A stretch of 21,429 bases of DNA, taken from positions 1 through 21,429 of the forward strand of contig SDWK01000235.1 of assembly GCA_004195335.1 (NCBI GenBank), read 5' to 3'. The stretch is from Shewanella sp. Its GTDB lineage: Bacteria; Pseudomonadota; Gammaproteobacteria; Enterobacterales; Shewanellaceae. Shown piece after piece: positions 7,058 through 16,190 of this stretch. The translations under genes and the position numbers were made by a program. The notes under the pieces were generated by a model. The model worked only from the letters and a program-made list of their open reading frames with translations. It ran no database searches and had not been told where the DNA came from. The first letter of the stretch is position 1; each line of letters opens with the position of its first letter.

Positions 7058-8305
7058 TTAGCCACCGAAGTCATCCAACATGATGTTTTCATCTTCGACA
7101 CCTAGATCTTTAAGCATACCGATAACTGCGGCGTTCATCATTGGAGGACCACACATGTAGAACTCACAATCTTCCGGCGCTTCATGGTCGCGCAAGTAAC
7201 TTTCATAAAGTACATTATGAATGAAACCAGTCTTGCCTTCCCAGTTGTCCTCAGGCTGAGGATCAGAAAGCGCAACGTGCCAATCAAAGTTCGGGTTATC
7301 AGCCGCTAAGCCATCGAAATCTTCAACATAGAACATTTCACGCTTAGAACGCGCACCGTACCAGAAGCTCATCTTACGGTTAGTCTTAAGACGCTTAAGT
7401 TGATCGAAGATATGAGAGCGCATAGGAGCCATACCCGCACCACCGCCGACAAATACCATCTCATTATCAGTCTCTCTAGCGAAGAACTCACCAAATGGAC
7501 CCGAGATCGTCACCTTATCACCCTCTTTAAGGCTAAAGATGAACGAAGACATCTTACCGCAAGGCAGGGTTAGGTTACGTGGAGGAGGCGTCGCAATACG
7601 TACGTTCAACAGGATGAGACCTTCCTCTTCAGGATAGTTCGCCATTGAATATGCACGGATTGTCTCATCATCAACCTTAGATTCTAAGTTGAAGAAACCA
7701 AAGTGTTCCCAATCGCCACGATACTCAGCAGGAATATCAAAATCTGCATATTTAACGTGATGAACAGGCGCTTCAATTTGAATGTAACCACCTGCACGAA
7801 AAGGTATCGAGTCACCATCAGGGATTTGAAGCTTAAGCTCTTTAATGAAAGTGGCCTTGTTATCGTTAGAAATAACGGTACATTCCCACTTCTTAACACC
7901 AAAGATTTCCTCTTCGATTTCAATTTTCATATCGGTTTTAACGTTTACCTGACAAGATAAACGACAGCCCTCACGAGCCTCACCTTTACTGATATGGTCC
8001 ATCTCAGTTGGCAGAATATCACCGCCGCCTGATTTAACGTGTACTTTACACTGACCGCAAGTACCACCGCCGCCACAGGCACTCGGTATAAAAATGCCTT
8101 CCTCAGCGAGTGCACCAAGTAACTTACCACCAGCAGGTATGTTGATCCCTTTTTCAGGATCATCATTAATACCAATTGTAATGTTGCCACTATTCACTAG
8201 CTTTGACTTGGCAAATAAAATAATTAGCACCAAACCTAAGACAATAGCGGTAAACATACTCACACCCAAGTAAATCTCGAGCGGAGTAGATTTAAGAATA
8301 TCCAT
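7058..8305 (-). CDS. nqrF: Na+-NQR subunit F (NADH-oxidising, 2Fe-2S and FAD)
   Basis: Electron entry subunit: it oxidises NADH at a non-covalent FAD and passes electrons through a [2Fe-2S] centre. In the 415-residue product, one membrane helix spans about residues 10-32. A ferredoxin domain (about 40-130) has cluster ligands C77, C83, C86 and C118 in [12 protein letters not shown] and R-L-S-C. A ferredoxin-reductase domain follows, with the FAD motif R-A-Y-S-M-A-N-Y, the G-G-G-A-G-M-A-P-M nucleotide loop and the C-terminal C-G-P-P-M-M-N. The start is ATG at 8305, behind AAGGA; the TTG one codon earlier lacks the right spacing. It is last of the nqrA-F series, 45 bases after nqrE. Its stop codon directly touches a repeat end. 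Confidence 0.98.
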   Translation of the reverse strand: MDILKSTPLEIYLGVSMFTAIVLGLVLIILFAKSKLVNSGNITIGINDDPEKGINIPAGGKLLGALAEEGIFIPSACGGGGTCGQCKVHVKSGGGDILPTEMDHISKGEAREGCRLSCQVNVKTDMKIEIEEEIFGVKKWECTVISNDNKATFIKELKLQIPDGDSIPFRAGGYIQIEAPVHHVKYADFDIPAEYRGDWEHFGFFNLESKVDDETIRAYSMANYPEEEGLILLNVRIATPPPRNLTLPCGKMSSFIFSLKEGDKVTISGPFGEFFARETDNEMVFVGGGAGMAPMRSHIFDQLKRLKTNRKMSFWYGARSKREMFYVEDFDGLAADNPNFDWHVALSDPQPEDNWEGKTGFIHNVLYESYLRDHEAPEDCEFYMCGPPMMNAAVIGMLKDLGVEDENIMLDDFGG

Positions 8306-8331
8306 CAACTTATCCTTAAAAGTCCGAAATA

Positions 8332-8360
8332 GGAACCCAGTGGGTCCCTGTTATAGGGAC
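8332..8360 (-). other. Overlapping hairpins in the nqrE-nqrF gap
   Basis: GTCCCT (8344-8349) pairs with AGGGAC (8355-8360) across the nqrE stop codon. An alternative imperfect stem uses GGAACCC (8332-8338) and GGGTCC (8342-8347). The two share bases. This is the only sizeable gap inside nqrA-F, so the structure may affect mRNA processing or nqrF translation, but this is inference. Confidence 0.35.
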
Positions 8361-8959
8361 ACACCAGAAAACGACATGAATCCAAGCGCCATTAGACCCG
8401 CAGTAACAAAGGTAATACCTAAGCCACGCAGTCCAGCAGGCACATCAGCATATTTCAGCTTTTCACGGATACCAGCTAACAAGACGATAGCTAATGCAAA
8501 ACCAACCCCTGAACCGACACCAAACACCATACTCTCTACTAGGTTGTAATCACGTTCAACCATGAAAGATACCGCACCAAAAATTGCGCAGTTTACAGTG
8601 ATAAGTGGAAGGAATATTCCCAGAGCGTTGTAAAGTGGTGGGAAGAACTTATCCAACACCATCTCAAGGATCTGTACCAGTGCAGCGATTACACCAATGA
8701 AGGTGATAAACTTCAAGAAGCTCAAATCGGCTTCCGGCATACCAGCCCAACTCAATGCACCAGGCGCTAACAGCCCCTGATAGATGATTTGGTTAACCGG
8801 AACTGAAATCGCCAGCACCACAATTACAGCAATACCTAGTCCCATCGCAGTGGTCACTTTCTTAGAAACTGCCAGGAATGTACACATCCCAAGGAAGAAA
8901 GAGAGTGCCATATTCTCGATGAAAATAGAGCGAATTAGCAAACTAATATAATGTTCCAT
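8351..8959 (-). CDS. nqrE: Na+-NQR subunit E (membrane)
   Basis: Integral membrane subunit that, with NqrD, holds the intramembrane iron centre between them and helps form the sodium path. The 202-residue product has about six hydrophobic helices. The cluster cysteines known from Vibrio are visible as C26 (in F-F-L-G-M-C-T-F) and C124 (in [10 protein letters not shown]). The product is a few residues longer than the 198-residue Vibrio protein because of the loop near residues 60-80. The ATG at 8959 lies 5 bases beyond the nqrD stop; its ribosome binding site (AAAGGG) sits inside the end of nqrD, which suggests coupled translation. Confidence 0.98.
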   Translation of the reverse strand: MEHYISLLIRSIFIENMALSFFLGMCTFLAVSKKVTTAMGLGIAVIVVLAISVPVNQIIYQGLLAPGALSWAGMPEADLSFLKFITFIGVIAALVQILEMVLDKFFPPLYNALGIFLPLITVNCAIFGAVSFMVERDYNLVESMVFGVGSGVGFALAIVLLAGIREKLKYADVPAGLRGLGITFVTAGLMALGFMSFSGVSL

Positions 8960-8964
8960 CGCGT

Positions 8965-9597
8965 TTACCCTTTTGCTTCAACTTGCTCTGGCTTAACAGT
9001 ACGAATGATCCAGATCAAAGTACCAATTAAGAAGAACGCACTTGGAGGTAGCAATAACAGACCGTTAGGCTGATACCAACCACCGTCTGAAATCTTGCTT
9101 AAGATCTCGATACCAAATAGCGAACCATTACCAAAGAGTTCACGGACAAAACCAACTGACAGCAAGATAGCACCGTAGCCGATACCGTTACCTATACCAT
9201 CCATAAAGCTCATCATTGGTGGCGTTTTCATCGCATAAGCTTCGGCGCGCCCCATTACGATACAGTTAGTAATAATCAAACCAACAAATACCGAAAGCTG
9301 CTTAGCCACATCGTAGGCATAAGCCTGCAGCACCTGATCAACCACGATTACCAAAGATGCAATCACTGTCATCTGAACGATAATACGCACGCTGCTAGGA
9401 ATATGCTTGCGTAGCATTGAGATAAACAAGTTAGAAAATGCACAAACGACAGTCAAAGCAATGGTCATAACTAATGCAGTTTCCATCTTGCTGGTTACAG
9501 CAAGTGCACTACACACACCCAATACCTGCAGAGCAATCGGGTTGTTACTCACTATCGGTCCCGTCAAGACCTGCTTAAGTTCTTTAGCGTTAGCCAT
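8965..9597 (-). CDS. nqrD: Na+-NQR subunit D (membrane)
   Basis: Integral membrane partner of NqrE and homologous to it, in inverted topology. The 210-residue product is the usual length, has about six transmembrane helices, and carries C29 (in A-L-Q-V-L-G-V-C-S) and C112 (in [10 protein letters not shown]), the positions that coordinate the iron centre in the Vibrio enzyme. The start ATG at 9597 overlaps the nqrC stop in a TAATG arrangement, so translation is probably coupled. The related Rnf subunits RnfE/RsxE are the main alternative, but the nqrA, nqrC and nqrF neighbours settle the call. Confidence 0.98.
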   Translation of the reverse strand: MANAKELKQVLTGPIVSNNPIALQVLGVCSALAVTSKMETALVMTIALTVVCAFSNLFISMLRKHIPSSVRIIVQMTVIASLVIVVDQVLQAYAYDVAKQLSVFVGLIITNCIVMGRAEAYAMKTPPMMSFMDGIGNGIGYGAILLSVGFVRELFGNGSLFGIEILSKISDGGWYQPNGLLLLPPSAFFLIGTLIWIIRTVKPEQVEAKG

Positions 9598-10388
9598 TAG
9601 CTCAACCCTCCTTTACGAACTTTCTCGATAAAGCGAGCAAAACCTTCCTCACCCAACCAAAAGTCTAATGAGTATTGAACGCCATTCCCCGTCAAGGTTG
9701 CACCAGACAAAGTATCAACACCATGAACAGAAGCAGCAACAGCCGGAAGCTTAGTGACTTTAATCGCTAACTCCCCTTGCTCGTTATAGAGCTTCTTACC
9801 GTGCCATTTGGCCATCCACTGAGGATTTTGTACTTCACCACCTAGGCCAGGTGTTTCACCTGAACCGGTAAATGAGTAATAAACCAGACTTTTAATGGTA
9901 TTGATATCAGGCTCAACAGCAAGGAATGCATACATGGTCGACCAAAGGCCGTAACCTTTAATAGGTAAGATAAGTGTCTTAGGCTTACCTTGTTCATCAT
10001 TAACCACATAGACAACAGCTGTATTAGCTACACGCTTAACTGATGCAACATCATGTTTTGGTTTGAACGAGTTTTTCAGGTCACGCGCTGCCTTATCGGC
10101 ATCGAATGAATCCGCATCGCCTTCAACCCATTCACCTGTTTTCAGGTCAACCAGCCTAGCATCAACAAACTTAGCGTAAGTTGCAAGCACATCGGCCTTA
10201 GTCAATTCGGCCTTAGGATCCATAAGACCCGCAGCCTCAAGAATATACTTCTGCTTATCGAGCAATTTATTCTCTATCTGAATTGGTCGTAGCAATACCG
10301 CTGCGGTCGAAACAAAAACCGAACAGATAAAGCATAAACCGACAACCACAAAGAGAGTTCTGCCGAACGAATCTTTATTACTAGCCAC
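9597..10388 (-). CDS. nqrC: Na+-NQR subunit C (covalent FMN)
   Basis: Membrane-anchored subunit with a large periplasmic flavin domain. The 263-residue product has one N-terminal helix (about residues 9-34) and the FMN acceptor motif D-T-L-S-G-A-T with T231 as the predicted attachment site, which is the ApbE recognition pattern D-x-x-S-G-A-T. I chose the GTG at 10388 as start: GGAGGA stands about 6 bases before it and the product then begins (M)[12 protein letters not shown], the conserved NqrC start. The frame stays open 23 codons further upstream, but those codons lie inside nqrB in another frame. The start overlaps the nqrB stop by 8 bases (GTGGCTAG), which suggests translational coupling. 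Confidence 0.97.
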   Translation of the reverse strand: MASNKDSFGRTLFVVVGLCFICSVFVSTAAVLLRPIQIENKLLDKQKYILEAAGLMDPKAELTKADVLATYAKFVDARLVDLKTGEWVEGDADSFDADKAARDLKNSFKPKHDVASVKRVANTAVVYVVNDEQGKPKTLILPIKGYGLWSTMYAFLAVEPDINTIKSLVYYSFTGSGETPGLGGEVQNPQWMAKWHGKKLYNEQGELAIKVTKLPAVAASVHGVDTLSGATLTGNGVQYSLDFWLGEEGFARFIEKVRKGGLS

Positions 10389-11580
10389 GGGCGATCCTCC
10401 GCTTGATATTTGCCTGAACCACGAAGTGGTCAAACAGCGGTGCAAACAGGTTGGCAAATAAGATGGCCAACATCATACCTTCAGGGAATGCTGGGTTAAC
10501 GACGCGAATAAATATCGCCATAGCACCAATCAAGATCCCGTATCCCCATTTCGCCTGGTTGGTAAATGAGGCTGATACCGGGTCGGTTGCCATAAACATC
10601 ATACCGAAGGCAAAACCACCAAGTACCAAATGCCAATACCAAGGCATAGCAAACATAGGGTTCGTGTCACTACCCATAAAGTTAAGCAAGCTTGAAACAG
10701 CAATCATACCGACCATCACACCCGCAATAATGCGCCATGAAGCGATACGAGCATAAACGATGACTGCGCCACCTAATAAAAGTGCTAACGTCGATACTTC
10801 ACCCACAGAACCTGGAACGAAACCTAAGAAGGCATCCCACCAATCTTGTGAAAATCCATATTCAAGTGTGCCCTGAGCCGCTTGGCTCAATGCTGTCGCA
10901 CCAGAGAAGCCATCAGCAACAACCCAAGAGTTATCACCCGACATACTTAATGGATATGCGAAGAATAGGAAAGCACGACCCGCAAGCGCAGGGTTTAGGA
11001 AGTTACGCCCTGTACCACCGAAGATCTCTTTCGCCACAACCACACCGAAGGTGATACCCAGCGCAACCATCCATAATGGAATGGTCGGGGGGAGTGTGAG
11101 CGCAAACAGAATTGAGGTAACAAAGAAACCTTCGTTAACTTCGTGACCACGTACTGTGGCAAACAAGACTTCCCAGGTAGCACCCACACCAAATGACACG
11201 GCATAGATAGGCAGGAAGAAACAGGCGCCATACCACAGTAGTGCAGGAATACCTGAACTTGCATTCAACTCGGTACCGAATAGGCTAAACAGGCTAACCT
11301 GCCAAACATCTGGCGTAGCAAAACCCGCAGCTAGCGCATCTTGCGCTTGCAAACCTACGTTATACATACCAACGAACATAGCTGGGAATACACATGCCCA
11401 CACTATGATCATCATACGTTTCAAGTCTAAGTTATCGCGAACGTGGGTCGCCCCTTTATTCACCTGACCGGGGGTATAGAAAAGTGTATAAGCCGCTTCG
11501 AAACTGGCGTAAAGCTTTTCAAATTTCCCCCCCTTTTCAAACTGAGGTTCAATACGTTTAAAAAAATCGTTCAAGTTCAT
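10381..11580 (-). CDS. nqrB: Na+-NQR subunit B (membrane, covalent FMN, riboflavin)
   Basis: Largest membrane subunit; in Vibrio it carries a covalent FMN and riboflavin and takes part in sodium translocation and quinone reduction. The 399-residue product has an amphipathic N-terminus (residues 1-50), then about ten membrane helices. The FMN acceptor site is D-G-F-S-G-A-T with T229, the position expected for ApbE modification. Conserved segments include [20 protein letters not shown] (147-166) and [20 protein letters not shown] (188-207). The ATG at 11580 overlaps the nqrA stop in TAATG. The 3' end overlaps nqrC by 8 bases. It is shorter than the 415-residue Vibrio protein, with no missing motif that I can see. 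Confidence 0.98.
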   Translation of the reverse strand: MNLNDFFKRIEPQFEKGGKFEKLYASFEAAYTLFYTPGQVNKGATHVRDNLDLKRMMIIVWACVFPAMFVGMYNVGLQAQDALAAGFATPDVWQVSLFSLFGTELNASSGIPALLWYGACFFLPIYAVSFGVGATWEVLFATVRGHEVNEGFFVTSILFALTLPPTIPLWMVALGITFGVVVAKEIFGGTGRNFLNPALAGRAFLFFAYPLSMSGDNSWVVADGFSGATALSQAAQGTLEYGFSQDWWDAFLGFVPGSVGEVSTLALLLGGAVIVYARIASWRIIAGVMVGMIAVSSLLNFMGSDTNPMFAMPWYWHLVLGGFAFGMMFMATDPVSASFTNQAKWGYGILIGAMAIFIRVVNPAFPEGMMLAILFANLFAPLFDHFVVQANIKRRIARG

Positions 11581-12914
11581 TAGCCTTCCCTCACGATCGT
11601 ATCTAAACAGTCGCGTAAGTAAGTTGCATAATCATACTTACCAGGACATACGAAAGTACACAGCGCCAAATCTTCTTCATCCAACTCAAGTGCACCTAAT
11701 GTAACAGCACCATCAAAATCACCAGAGACGAGGTCTCGAAGTAACATAGTAGGAAGAATATCCAGAGGCATAACACGTTCATAGTTACCAATCGGTACCA
11801 TGGCTCGATCTGAACCACCTGTACTCGTCGTCATATTGAAAAGACGAGAAGGCGACAAGTGACCAAGGAAAGCGCGAGTGATAGAGAATTTATTCGGTCC
11901 AGGCATAGCCCAACCGAGAAACTCTTGTTCTCTTCCCTCTTCGAGTAAAGATACTTGTTGATGGAAGCGTCCCAGATAGGCGTGCGGACCCGTAGCGGTA
12001 CGACCACTAAGAACCGAACCAGAGATCACACGCACGTCACCATCGGTAGTTTCACCCGCAGAGAGCTCTGCTATTGAAGCACCAATCTGACTACGTACGA
12101 GTCTTGGTTTTTCCGCTTTAGGACCCGTGATCGCGACTACACGTTGAGTGTTTAGCTCACCGGTAGTAAATAACTGACCAACTGCGATCACATCTTGATA
12201 ACCTATATGCCAAACCGTTCTGTTAACAGAAGCAGGCAAAAGGAAATGAATATGTGTACCGACTAGGCCTGCAGGATGTGCTCCGGAAAACTCTTCAACT
12301 TGCGCATTCGCTGCAGGAATATCGGCTCCAGGCGCTTTACACAGGTAAACTTTACCTTCAGTCAATCTCGACAAGACCTTAAGTCCGTTGGCGAAATCGT
12401 CTTTATGCTCACCGATAACCACTTCGGGGTTGGCAGCAAGAGGTTGAGTATCTATCGCGGTAACGAAGATGCCGGCAGCAGTAGAATCTACGGCAGGGGC
12501 TTTACTGAAAGGACGAGTTCTCAACGCCGTCCATAACCCGGATTCAATCAGGTTATCACGAACGTTTTGAGAATCTAGCGTATCTAACTGTGCGGCATCA
12601 TACTTAGCAAAGGAAACACTCTCTTCCCCTTCCACAGAAATGACGACAGACTGAAGTACACGCTGAGCGCCCCGGTTAACTTCTAAAATTGTGCCACTAG
12701 CTAAAGCAGTATATTTAACGCCAAGGTTCTTTTTATCTTCAAAGATAACCTGACCTTTTTTGACCTTATCACCCACCTTGATTTTCATCGTGGGGCGTAA
12801 GCCAATATACTCTTCACCCAAAGTCGCTACATGGTTAATGGCTGAGCCATTATGGATAACTTGCTCTGGTCCGCCTGCTATGGGCAGGTCCAATCCTTTC
12901 TTTATTGTAATCAT
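11580..12914 (-). CDS. nqrA: Na+-NQR subunit A
   Basis: Peripheral cytoplasmic subunit, homologous to RnfC/complex I NuoF-type folds but without their flavin and cluster motifs; it has been linked to quinone binding. The 444-residue product starts [18 protein letters not shown], the family's hallmark, and contains [21 protein letters not shown] and [12 protein letters not shown] as in Vibrio. It ends with the [11 protein letters not shown] segment. The start is ATG at 12914; in-frame GTG codons 2 and 4 codons upstream are possible but break the conserved N-terminus. The Shine-Dalgarno is weak. It is the first gene of the nqr operon, with a roughly 500-base gene-free leader upstream. Confidence 0.97.
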   Translation of the reverse strand: MITIKKGLDLPIAGGPEQVIHNGSAINHVATLGEEYIGLRPTMKIKVGDKVKKGQVIFEDKKNLGVKYTALASGTILEVNRGAQRVLQSVVISVEGEESVSFAKYDAAQLDTLDSQNVRDNLIESGLWTALRTRPFSKAPAVDSTAAGIFVTAIDTQPLAANPEVVIGEHKDDFANGLKVLSRLTEGKVYLCKAPGADIPAANAQVEEFSGAHPAGLVGTHIHFLLPASVNRTVWHIGYQDVIAVGQLFTTGELNTQRVVAITGPKAEKPRLVRSQIGASIAELSAGETTDGDVRVISGSVLSGRTATGPHAYLGRFHQQVSLLEEGREQEFLGWAMPGPNKFSITRAFLGHLSPSRLFNMTTSTGGSDRAMVPIGNYERVMPLDILPTMLLRDLVSGDFDGAVTLGALELDEEDLALCTFVCPGKYDYATYLRDCLDTIVREG

Positions 12915-13414
12915 ATTCACAAGCACTACTTTATGAAGGAAAGAAAATGCGACGCGTTCCTGCTAAATGTGACAAGTTTTCATCAAAACCCATCTCATTG
13001 AGCTAGCGCTGATTTATTACAGAAATGCGACCGCAATCACGCTGTTCGCGCGCATTTTACCGCAAATATCACGGTATCGCCATGAAAAATGTGGGTGTTT
13101 TAAGAGGATAATGAAGTTTTTTAGAATCGGGTTCAGATCACAGTTTGGTATTTATATTTGATTCAGGGACTACTAAAGCCATTTAGCCCCTGACCTAGCA
13201 AGGTTATCAGGGATTTGAAAGAGATACCTCCCCATAAATTAATAATTTTTAACAATTTTCAACCTAAATCTAACCGCTCACTATTTGAACAGCGCCAAAG
13301 TTATTGCTGGTCAATATTTAACCACCCAATAATGACTTAAGAGTGCAAAACATATCTAACTTACTAATCTCATGATTTTTTTGGCAGCTTATTTCAGGCC
13401 GATTTTTTTGATAA
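12915..13414. promoter_or_regulatory. Gene-free region upstream of nqrA
   Basis: About 500 bases between luxS and nqrA, both on the minus strand, without a credible open frame. It must contain the nqr promoter. I could not assign -35/-10 hexamers with confidence. Small dyads are visible: TCAGGG/CCCTGA (13163-13168 and 13188-13193) and ACCT-AGCA-AGGT (13193-13204). The stretch near 13040-13055 is GC-rich (CGCGCGC), whereas the rest is AT-rich. The luxS terminator marks the right border. Confidence 0.5.
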
Positions 13415-13437
13415 AAAAAGCGGCAAAGCCGCTTTTT
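13415..13437 (-). terminator. Intrinsic terminator of luxS
   Basis: AAAAAGCGGC (13415-13424), loop AAA, and GCCGCTTTTT (13428-13437) make a perfect 10-bp stem. On the minus strand it ends in seven T. It lies 24 bases past the luxS stop codon, so it separates luxS from the nqr operon. Confidence 0.93.
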
Positions 13438-13460
13438 CATTCAGAACGGATTAGCATTAC

Positions 13461-13970
13461 TCATAAACCGTTCAGTATGTCATCACTCAGTTTCAAATCA
13501 TCGTTCTTATTAATGCTGATCCCGGCAGCGATAATTGAACGCGCAATACTCTGCGCCTGCTCTAACGAGTGCATATCAAATGTGCCACACTGATATTCGT
13601 TTAATTCGGGTATTTGGGCTTGTTCAACCACTTTTAATACATCGCTCATCGAAGCAAGCCAAGCTTCGGCGACATCGGCTTCTGCTGGAGTACCGATCAG
13701 GCTCATATAAAAGCCGGTACGACAGCCCATAGGGGAGATATCGATGATCTCAACAGAATCACCATTTAAGTGCTCGCGCATAAACCCGGCATAAAGGTGT
13801 TCCAGAGTATGAATGCCCCTTTCACTTAAGATATCTTTATTCGGTATACAAAAGCGCAGATCGAAAACCGTAATGACGTCCCCCTTTGGAGTTGTCATGG
13901 TTTTAGCAATTCGGACCGCTGGGGCCTGCATACGGGTATGGTCTACAGTAAAGCTATCAAGTAAGGGCAT
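13461..13970 (-). CDS. luxS: S-ribosylhomocysteine lyase LuxS
   Basis: Cytosolic metalloenzyme that splits S-ribosylhomocysteine into homocysteine and DPD, the precursor of autoinducer-2, as part of the activated methyl cycle. The 169-residue product has the usual length. The metal ligands are H54 and H58 in R-G-I-H-T-L-E-H-L, plus C128 in N-E-Y-Q-C-G-T. The catalytic bases are E57 and C83 in S-P-M-G-C-R-T-G. The ATG at 13970 sits behind GGAGAG and gives the conserved [14 protein letters not shown] start; the open frame reaches 27 codons further upstream but that extension has no counterpart in the family. It has its own terminator. No pfs or AI-2 receptor gene is near, so the gene stands alone here. 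Confidence 0.97.
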   Translation of the reverse strand: MPLLDSFTVDHTRMQAPAVRIAKTMTTPKGDVITVFDLRFCIPNKDILSERGIHTLEHLYAGFMREHLNGDSVEIIDISPMGCRTGFYMSLIGTPAEADVAEAWLASMSDVLKVVEQAQIPELNEYQCGTFDMHSLEQAQSIARSIIAAGISINKNDDLKLSDDILNGL

Positions 13971-14294
13971 CTCAACTCTCCAAGTGTTAGTGTCATGGCT
14001 AACTCTATCGTTAGACTTAACGAACATCCGCCTTCTTATGTTTAGCTGCATACTAGCACATAGTTTGTACTATTTTTCATACTGTACAGTTATCAGATAT
14101 ATTTTGTAATAACAGGTCTGATGAATAAATAATGGTGAGCTGAAAACACCAAGAGTGAAGCGTAAAATATGTAAAGCGCCTACTTATCTCAGGACGGGAA
14201 AGCATAAAAAAAGACCATAACGCTAATCGCTATGGCCTTTCTATATCAGGAAGCAAGCCGCTGCCTTATATCCATCTCACTTGATAGGTATTAA
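13971..14294. promoter_or_regulatory. Intergenic region upstream of luxS
   Basis: About 320 bases holding the luxS promoter and the bolA terminator. Two short palindromes, ATAGT-TTGT-ACTAT (14060-14073) and ACTGTACAGT (14081-14090), lie 90-120 bases upstream of the luxS start and could be operator sites. I see no open frame that looks real and could not place promoter hexamers firmly. Confidence 0.4.
14210..14240 (-). terminator. Intrinsic terminator of bolA
   Basis: On the minus strand the arms are AAAGGCCATAGCG and CGTTATGGTCTTT, a 13-bp stem with two G-U pairs, a 5-base loop and a following run of seven T. The two mismatches seen on the plus strand become wobble pairs only in minus-strand RNA, which shows the direction. 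It lies about 55 bases past the bolA stop. Confidence 0.9.
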
Positions 14295-14594
14295 TCAGCC
14301 CTTACACTTCGGCGAGACTGGAACGTCGGTTTCTTTCGCCCATTCTGTCGGGGTAAAAGTATGCATAGATAATGCGTGTAAACCATTAGCAAACTCAGTC
14401 ACTAAAGCTTCATTTACCGCACGGTGACGTGCTAATAAACGTTTTCCCTCAAATGAGTCACAGGTGATTATCACCTTAAAATGCGTCTCAGAGTTAGGTG
14501 GCACATGGTGGTTATGACTCTCGTTAATTACCTCCAAGTGAGAGGGAGATAAGGTCGCGGTGAGTTTTTCGGTAATGATCTGTTCTACTGACAT
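14295..14594 (-). CDS. bolA: BolA family protein
   Basis: Small cytosolic protein of the BolA/IbaG family; members bind monothiol glutaredoxins with a shared [2Fe-2S] cluster and E. coli BolA also acts as a transcription factor linked to cell shape and stress. The 99-residue product matches E. coli BolA along its length: I-I-T-E-K-L at the start, L-E-V-I-N-E-S-H-N-H, S-E-T-H-F-K-V, the R-H-R motif near residue 60, and A-L-S-M-H-T-F-T-P-T-E-W. The conserved His residues of the cluster interface are present. I chose ATG 14594; an in-frame ATG at 14612 lacks a ribosome binding site. It has its own terminator. In related bacteria bolA often stands near nqrA; here luxS lies between them. Confidence 0.93.
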   Translation of the reverse strand: MSVEQIITEKLTATLSPSHLEVINESHNHHVPPNSETHFKVIITCDSFEGKRLLARHRAVNEALVTEFANGLHALSMHTFTPTEWAKETDVPVSPKCKG

Positions 14595-14644
14595 AACGAT
14601 ATTCTCAATCATACATAAATGCTATGGCGGCAGATTACTGCTTA

Positions 14645-14667
14645 GGGGGAGAAAGGTCAACTCCCCC
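14645..14667. terminator. G/C-rich hairpin between gcvR-like gene and bolA
   Basis: GGGGGAG (14645-14651) and CTCCCCC (14661-14667) form a 7-bp stem with a 9-base loop. It lies about 85 bases past the stop of the gcvR-like gene and 50 bases before bolA. There is no T-run on the minus strand, so it may be a pause or stability hairpin, or part of the bolA promoter region. Confidence 0.4.
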
Positions 14668-14751
14668 CACGACTCCCCTATGTTCAGGCTCCTATATTCA
14701 AACCCTGTGTTCAAGAAGGTAAGAAGCGACGACTATAAGACTATGGCCTCT

Positions 14752-15255
14752 TTATAAGACGGTGACCCTTGCATCCTCACTCACGCCTTCCAGCAACTCT
14801 ATAACACTCTCGGTACTAATCCCTTCCGGTACAGCAAGATTCAAGGTAGAAGAAAAAACGGTTTGCCCTATCGTAGACACATGTACCCGATTGAACTCCA
14901 TGTGTTCAATAACTAAGTCCAAATTTGAGAGTATATCGACGATATCCCGGGTCAAGCCGGCACGATCTCCGCAATCAAGGGTCAGATGTAGTGTCGTGGA
15001 TGTGGTTTCCGCCTCAGTGAAGACATCATCGAAGAAAAAGCGCAGCGCGGCGAACTCTGACTCGAATTTTGCTTTCAATTCCGCTTCGGCTTCCGGAGCG
15101 ATAGCCACTTTCATCATGGCAGAGAAGTGACCATCCACTTTTATCACTTTACTCGTTAGCCACTCTCCATCGAAACTGCGAGTCACTTCAGCTAAAGATT
15201 TGATTATACCAGGGGTGATCGGCCCAATTACGGTACTAATAAACAGCTTCTTCAT
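14752..15255 (-). CDS. gcvR: ACT-domain protein, GcvR-like (glycine cleavage regulator family)
   Basis: A 167-residue cytosolic protein built of two ACT domains, at about residues 1-80 (start MKKLFISTVIGPITPGIIKS) and 88-167 (L-H-L-T-L-D-C-G-D-R-A-G-L-T-R-D-I-V). ACT domains bind amino acids; E. coli GcvR senses glycine and restrains the activator GcvA. The domain order and length fit GcvR, but several paralogous two-ACT proteins exist in gammaproteobacteria, and no gcv gene lies in the window, so the regulatory role is inferred from family alone. ATG at 15255 has AAGGAG 7 bases upstream. The gene is alone in its transcription unit as far as I can see. Confidence 0.8.
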   Translation of the reverse strand: MKKLFISTVIGPITPGIIKSLAEVTRSFDGEWLTSKVIKVDGHFSAMMKVAIAPEAEAELKAKFESEFAALRFFFDDVFTEAETTSTTLHLTLDCGDRAGLTRDIVDILSNLDLVIEHMEFNRVHVSTIGQTVFSSTLNLAVPEGISTESVIELLEGVSEDARVTVL

Positions 15256-15403
15256 TTGATACTCCTTATACTAAAAAACGAGTAGAGAGACATTCAATAC
15301 TTACTTCTATCAGATTGAGCTTAAAATATTTATTTGATCAACATTGAGATCTGAATAACATAAAAAGTAGGTAAGTCACTTAACCTAATATTGGCACAAA
15401 TTT

Positions 15404-16042
15404 TCAGTCCTTTGTGATCTCTTTATGAAAATCGTTAACTAAGGTTCTAAAGGTAAAATTAAGCCTGGGTTCCATCACCTTCATCCGCCTAGGCAGGCTA
15501 TGTTCCCATTCATTCTGCATCGGCCAGTGCATCAGCAATAGATCGCCACTCTCCAGCGAAATATTAACCTTATGATGGCTAGATTTATGACGAATAAAGA
15601 AGTCTCTAGTTGCCCCAAGCGTAACAGAAGCAATATCACTGCCAATGGCTATTTCTGGCTCGTCATCACTATGCCAGCCCATAGACTCAGTGCCATCGGC
15701 ATAACGATTGACCAGAACGCCATTGGAATTTAAGCCAAAGTCCCGCTTCAACTTTTGTTGTAACAGGCGCGCATATTTGGGCCAGGAAAGTGCTTTAACA
15801 AATAACCCCGAGTAGAGATAGTCACACCCTTCATCACCGAACCAGACTTGGGTTCTGGGTATGGCATGTTGCTTGCCATAGACCTTGATAATGGGGCTGG
15901 ACAAAGGGTAAGCACTCGCTTCCTCTATCAAGGCCAACTGCTGCGCTTTATTAAGGTAACCCCGAATAAGTTTAATAGGCGGTTCAGGGGCCTTAACATC
16001 TGAGTCATGGGGAGCGCCAAATCCAAACCCTTGTTGCTTCAT
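15404..16042 (-). CDS. AlkB-family 2-oxoglutarate/Fe(II) dioxygenase
   Basis: Probable repair enzyme that removes alkyl groups from bases by oxidative demethylation, using 2-oxoglutarate, O2 and Fe(II). In the 212-residue product the iron ligands are H124 and D126 (in G-W-H-S-D-D-E) and H181 (in W-E-H-S-L-P). The 2-oxoglutarate motif R-L-N-F-T-F-R supplies R193 and R199. The segment P-R-T-Q-V-W-F-G-D and N-R-Y-A-D-G resemble the ALKBH2/3 type more than E. coli AlkB. The start is ATG at 16042, with GGAG 6 bases upstream; the TTG four codons earlier would place GGAG inside the gene. It diverges from rlmG. No Ada-type regulator or SOS box is seen near it. Confidence 0.93.
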   Translation of the reverse strand: MKQQGFGFGAPHDSDVKAPEPPIKLIRGYLNKAQQLALIEEASAYPLSSPIIKVYGKQHAIPRTQVWFGDEGCDYLYSGLFVKALSWPKYARLLQQKLKRDFGLNSNGVLVNRYADGTESMGWHSDDEPEIAIGSDIASVTLGATRDFFIRHKSSHHKVNISLESGDLLLMHWPMQNEWEHSLPRRMKVMEPRLNFTFRTLVNDFHKEITKD

Positions 16043-16190
16043 CTCATTCTCCAATCACCCTCAGCCAAAACTGGTTTCATCTTCGCTACAGGCAATAATT
16101 GGGCTAACACACCCACTTCAACGCTATATGTACCTATTAAAGTAAATCTGCGATAATGCGTGCCCTAATTTTATTGGTGCAGTTTGGCAT

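Noticed and set aside
7684..8190. Additional open frames inside nqrF on both strands
   Set aside because: These are other frames of nqrF, whose motifs are complete; the peptides have no recognisable features.
10389..10457. 23-codon upstream extension of nqrC
   Set aside because: It lies inside nqrB in another frame; the GTG at 10388 has a GGAGGA site and gives the family start.
7058..12914. Rnf/Rsx complex instead of Na+-NQR
   Set aside because: NqrA with its [12 protein letters not shown] start and the NADH-oxidising NqrF with ferredoxin and FAD domains are specific to Na+-NQR, and no RnfB or RnfC is present.
12966..12985. TGTGACAAGTTTTCATCA as a CRP site for nqrA
   Set aside because: Only the left half (TGTGA) fits; the right half TTCAT departs from TCACA too far to support a call.
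13971..14051. 27-codon upstream extension of luxS
   Set aside because: The conserved LuxS start MPLLDSF and a GGAGAG site lie at 13970; the extension has no family counterpart.
14081..14090. ACTGTACAGT as a possible LexA box near luxS
   Set aside because: A LexA site needs eight bases between CTGT and ACAG; here the half-sites are directly joined.
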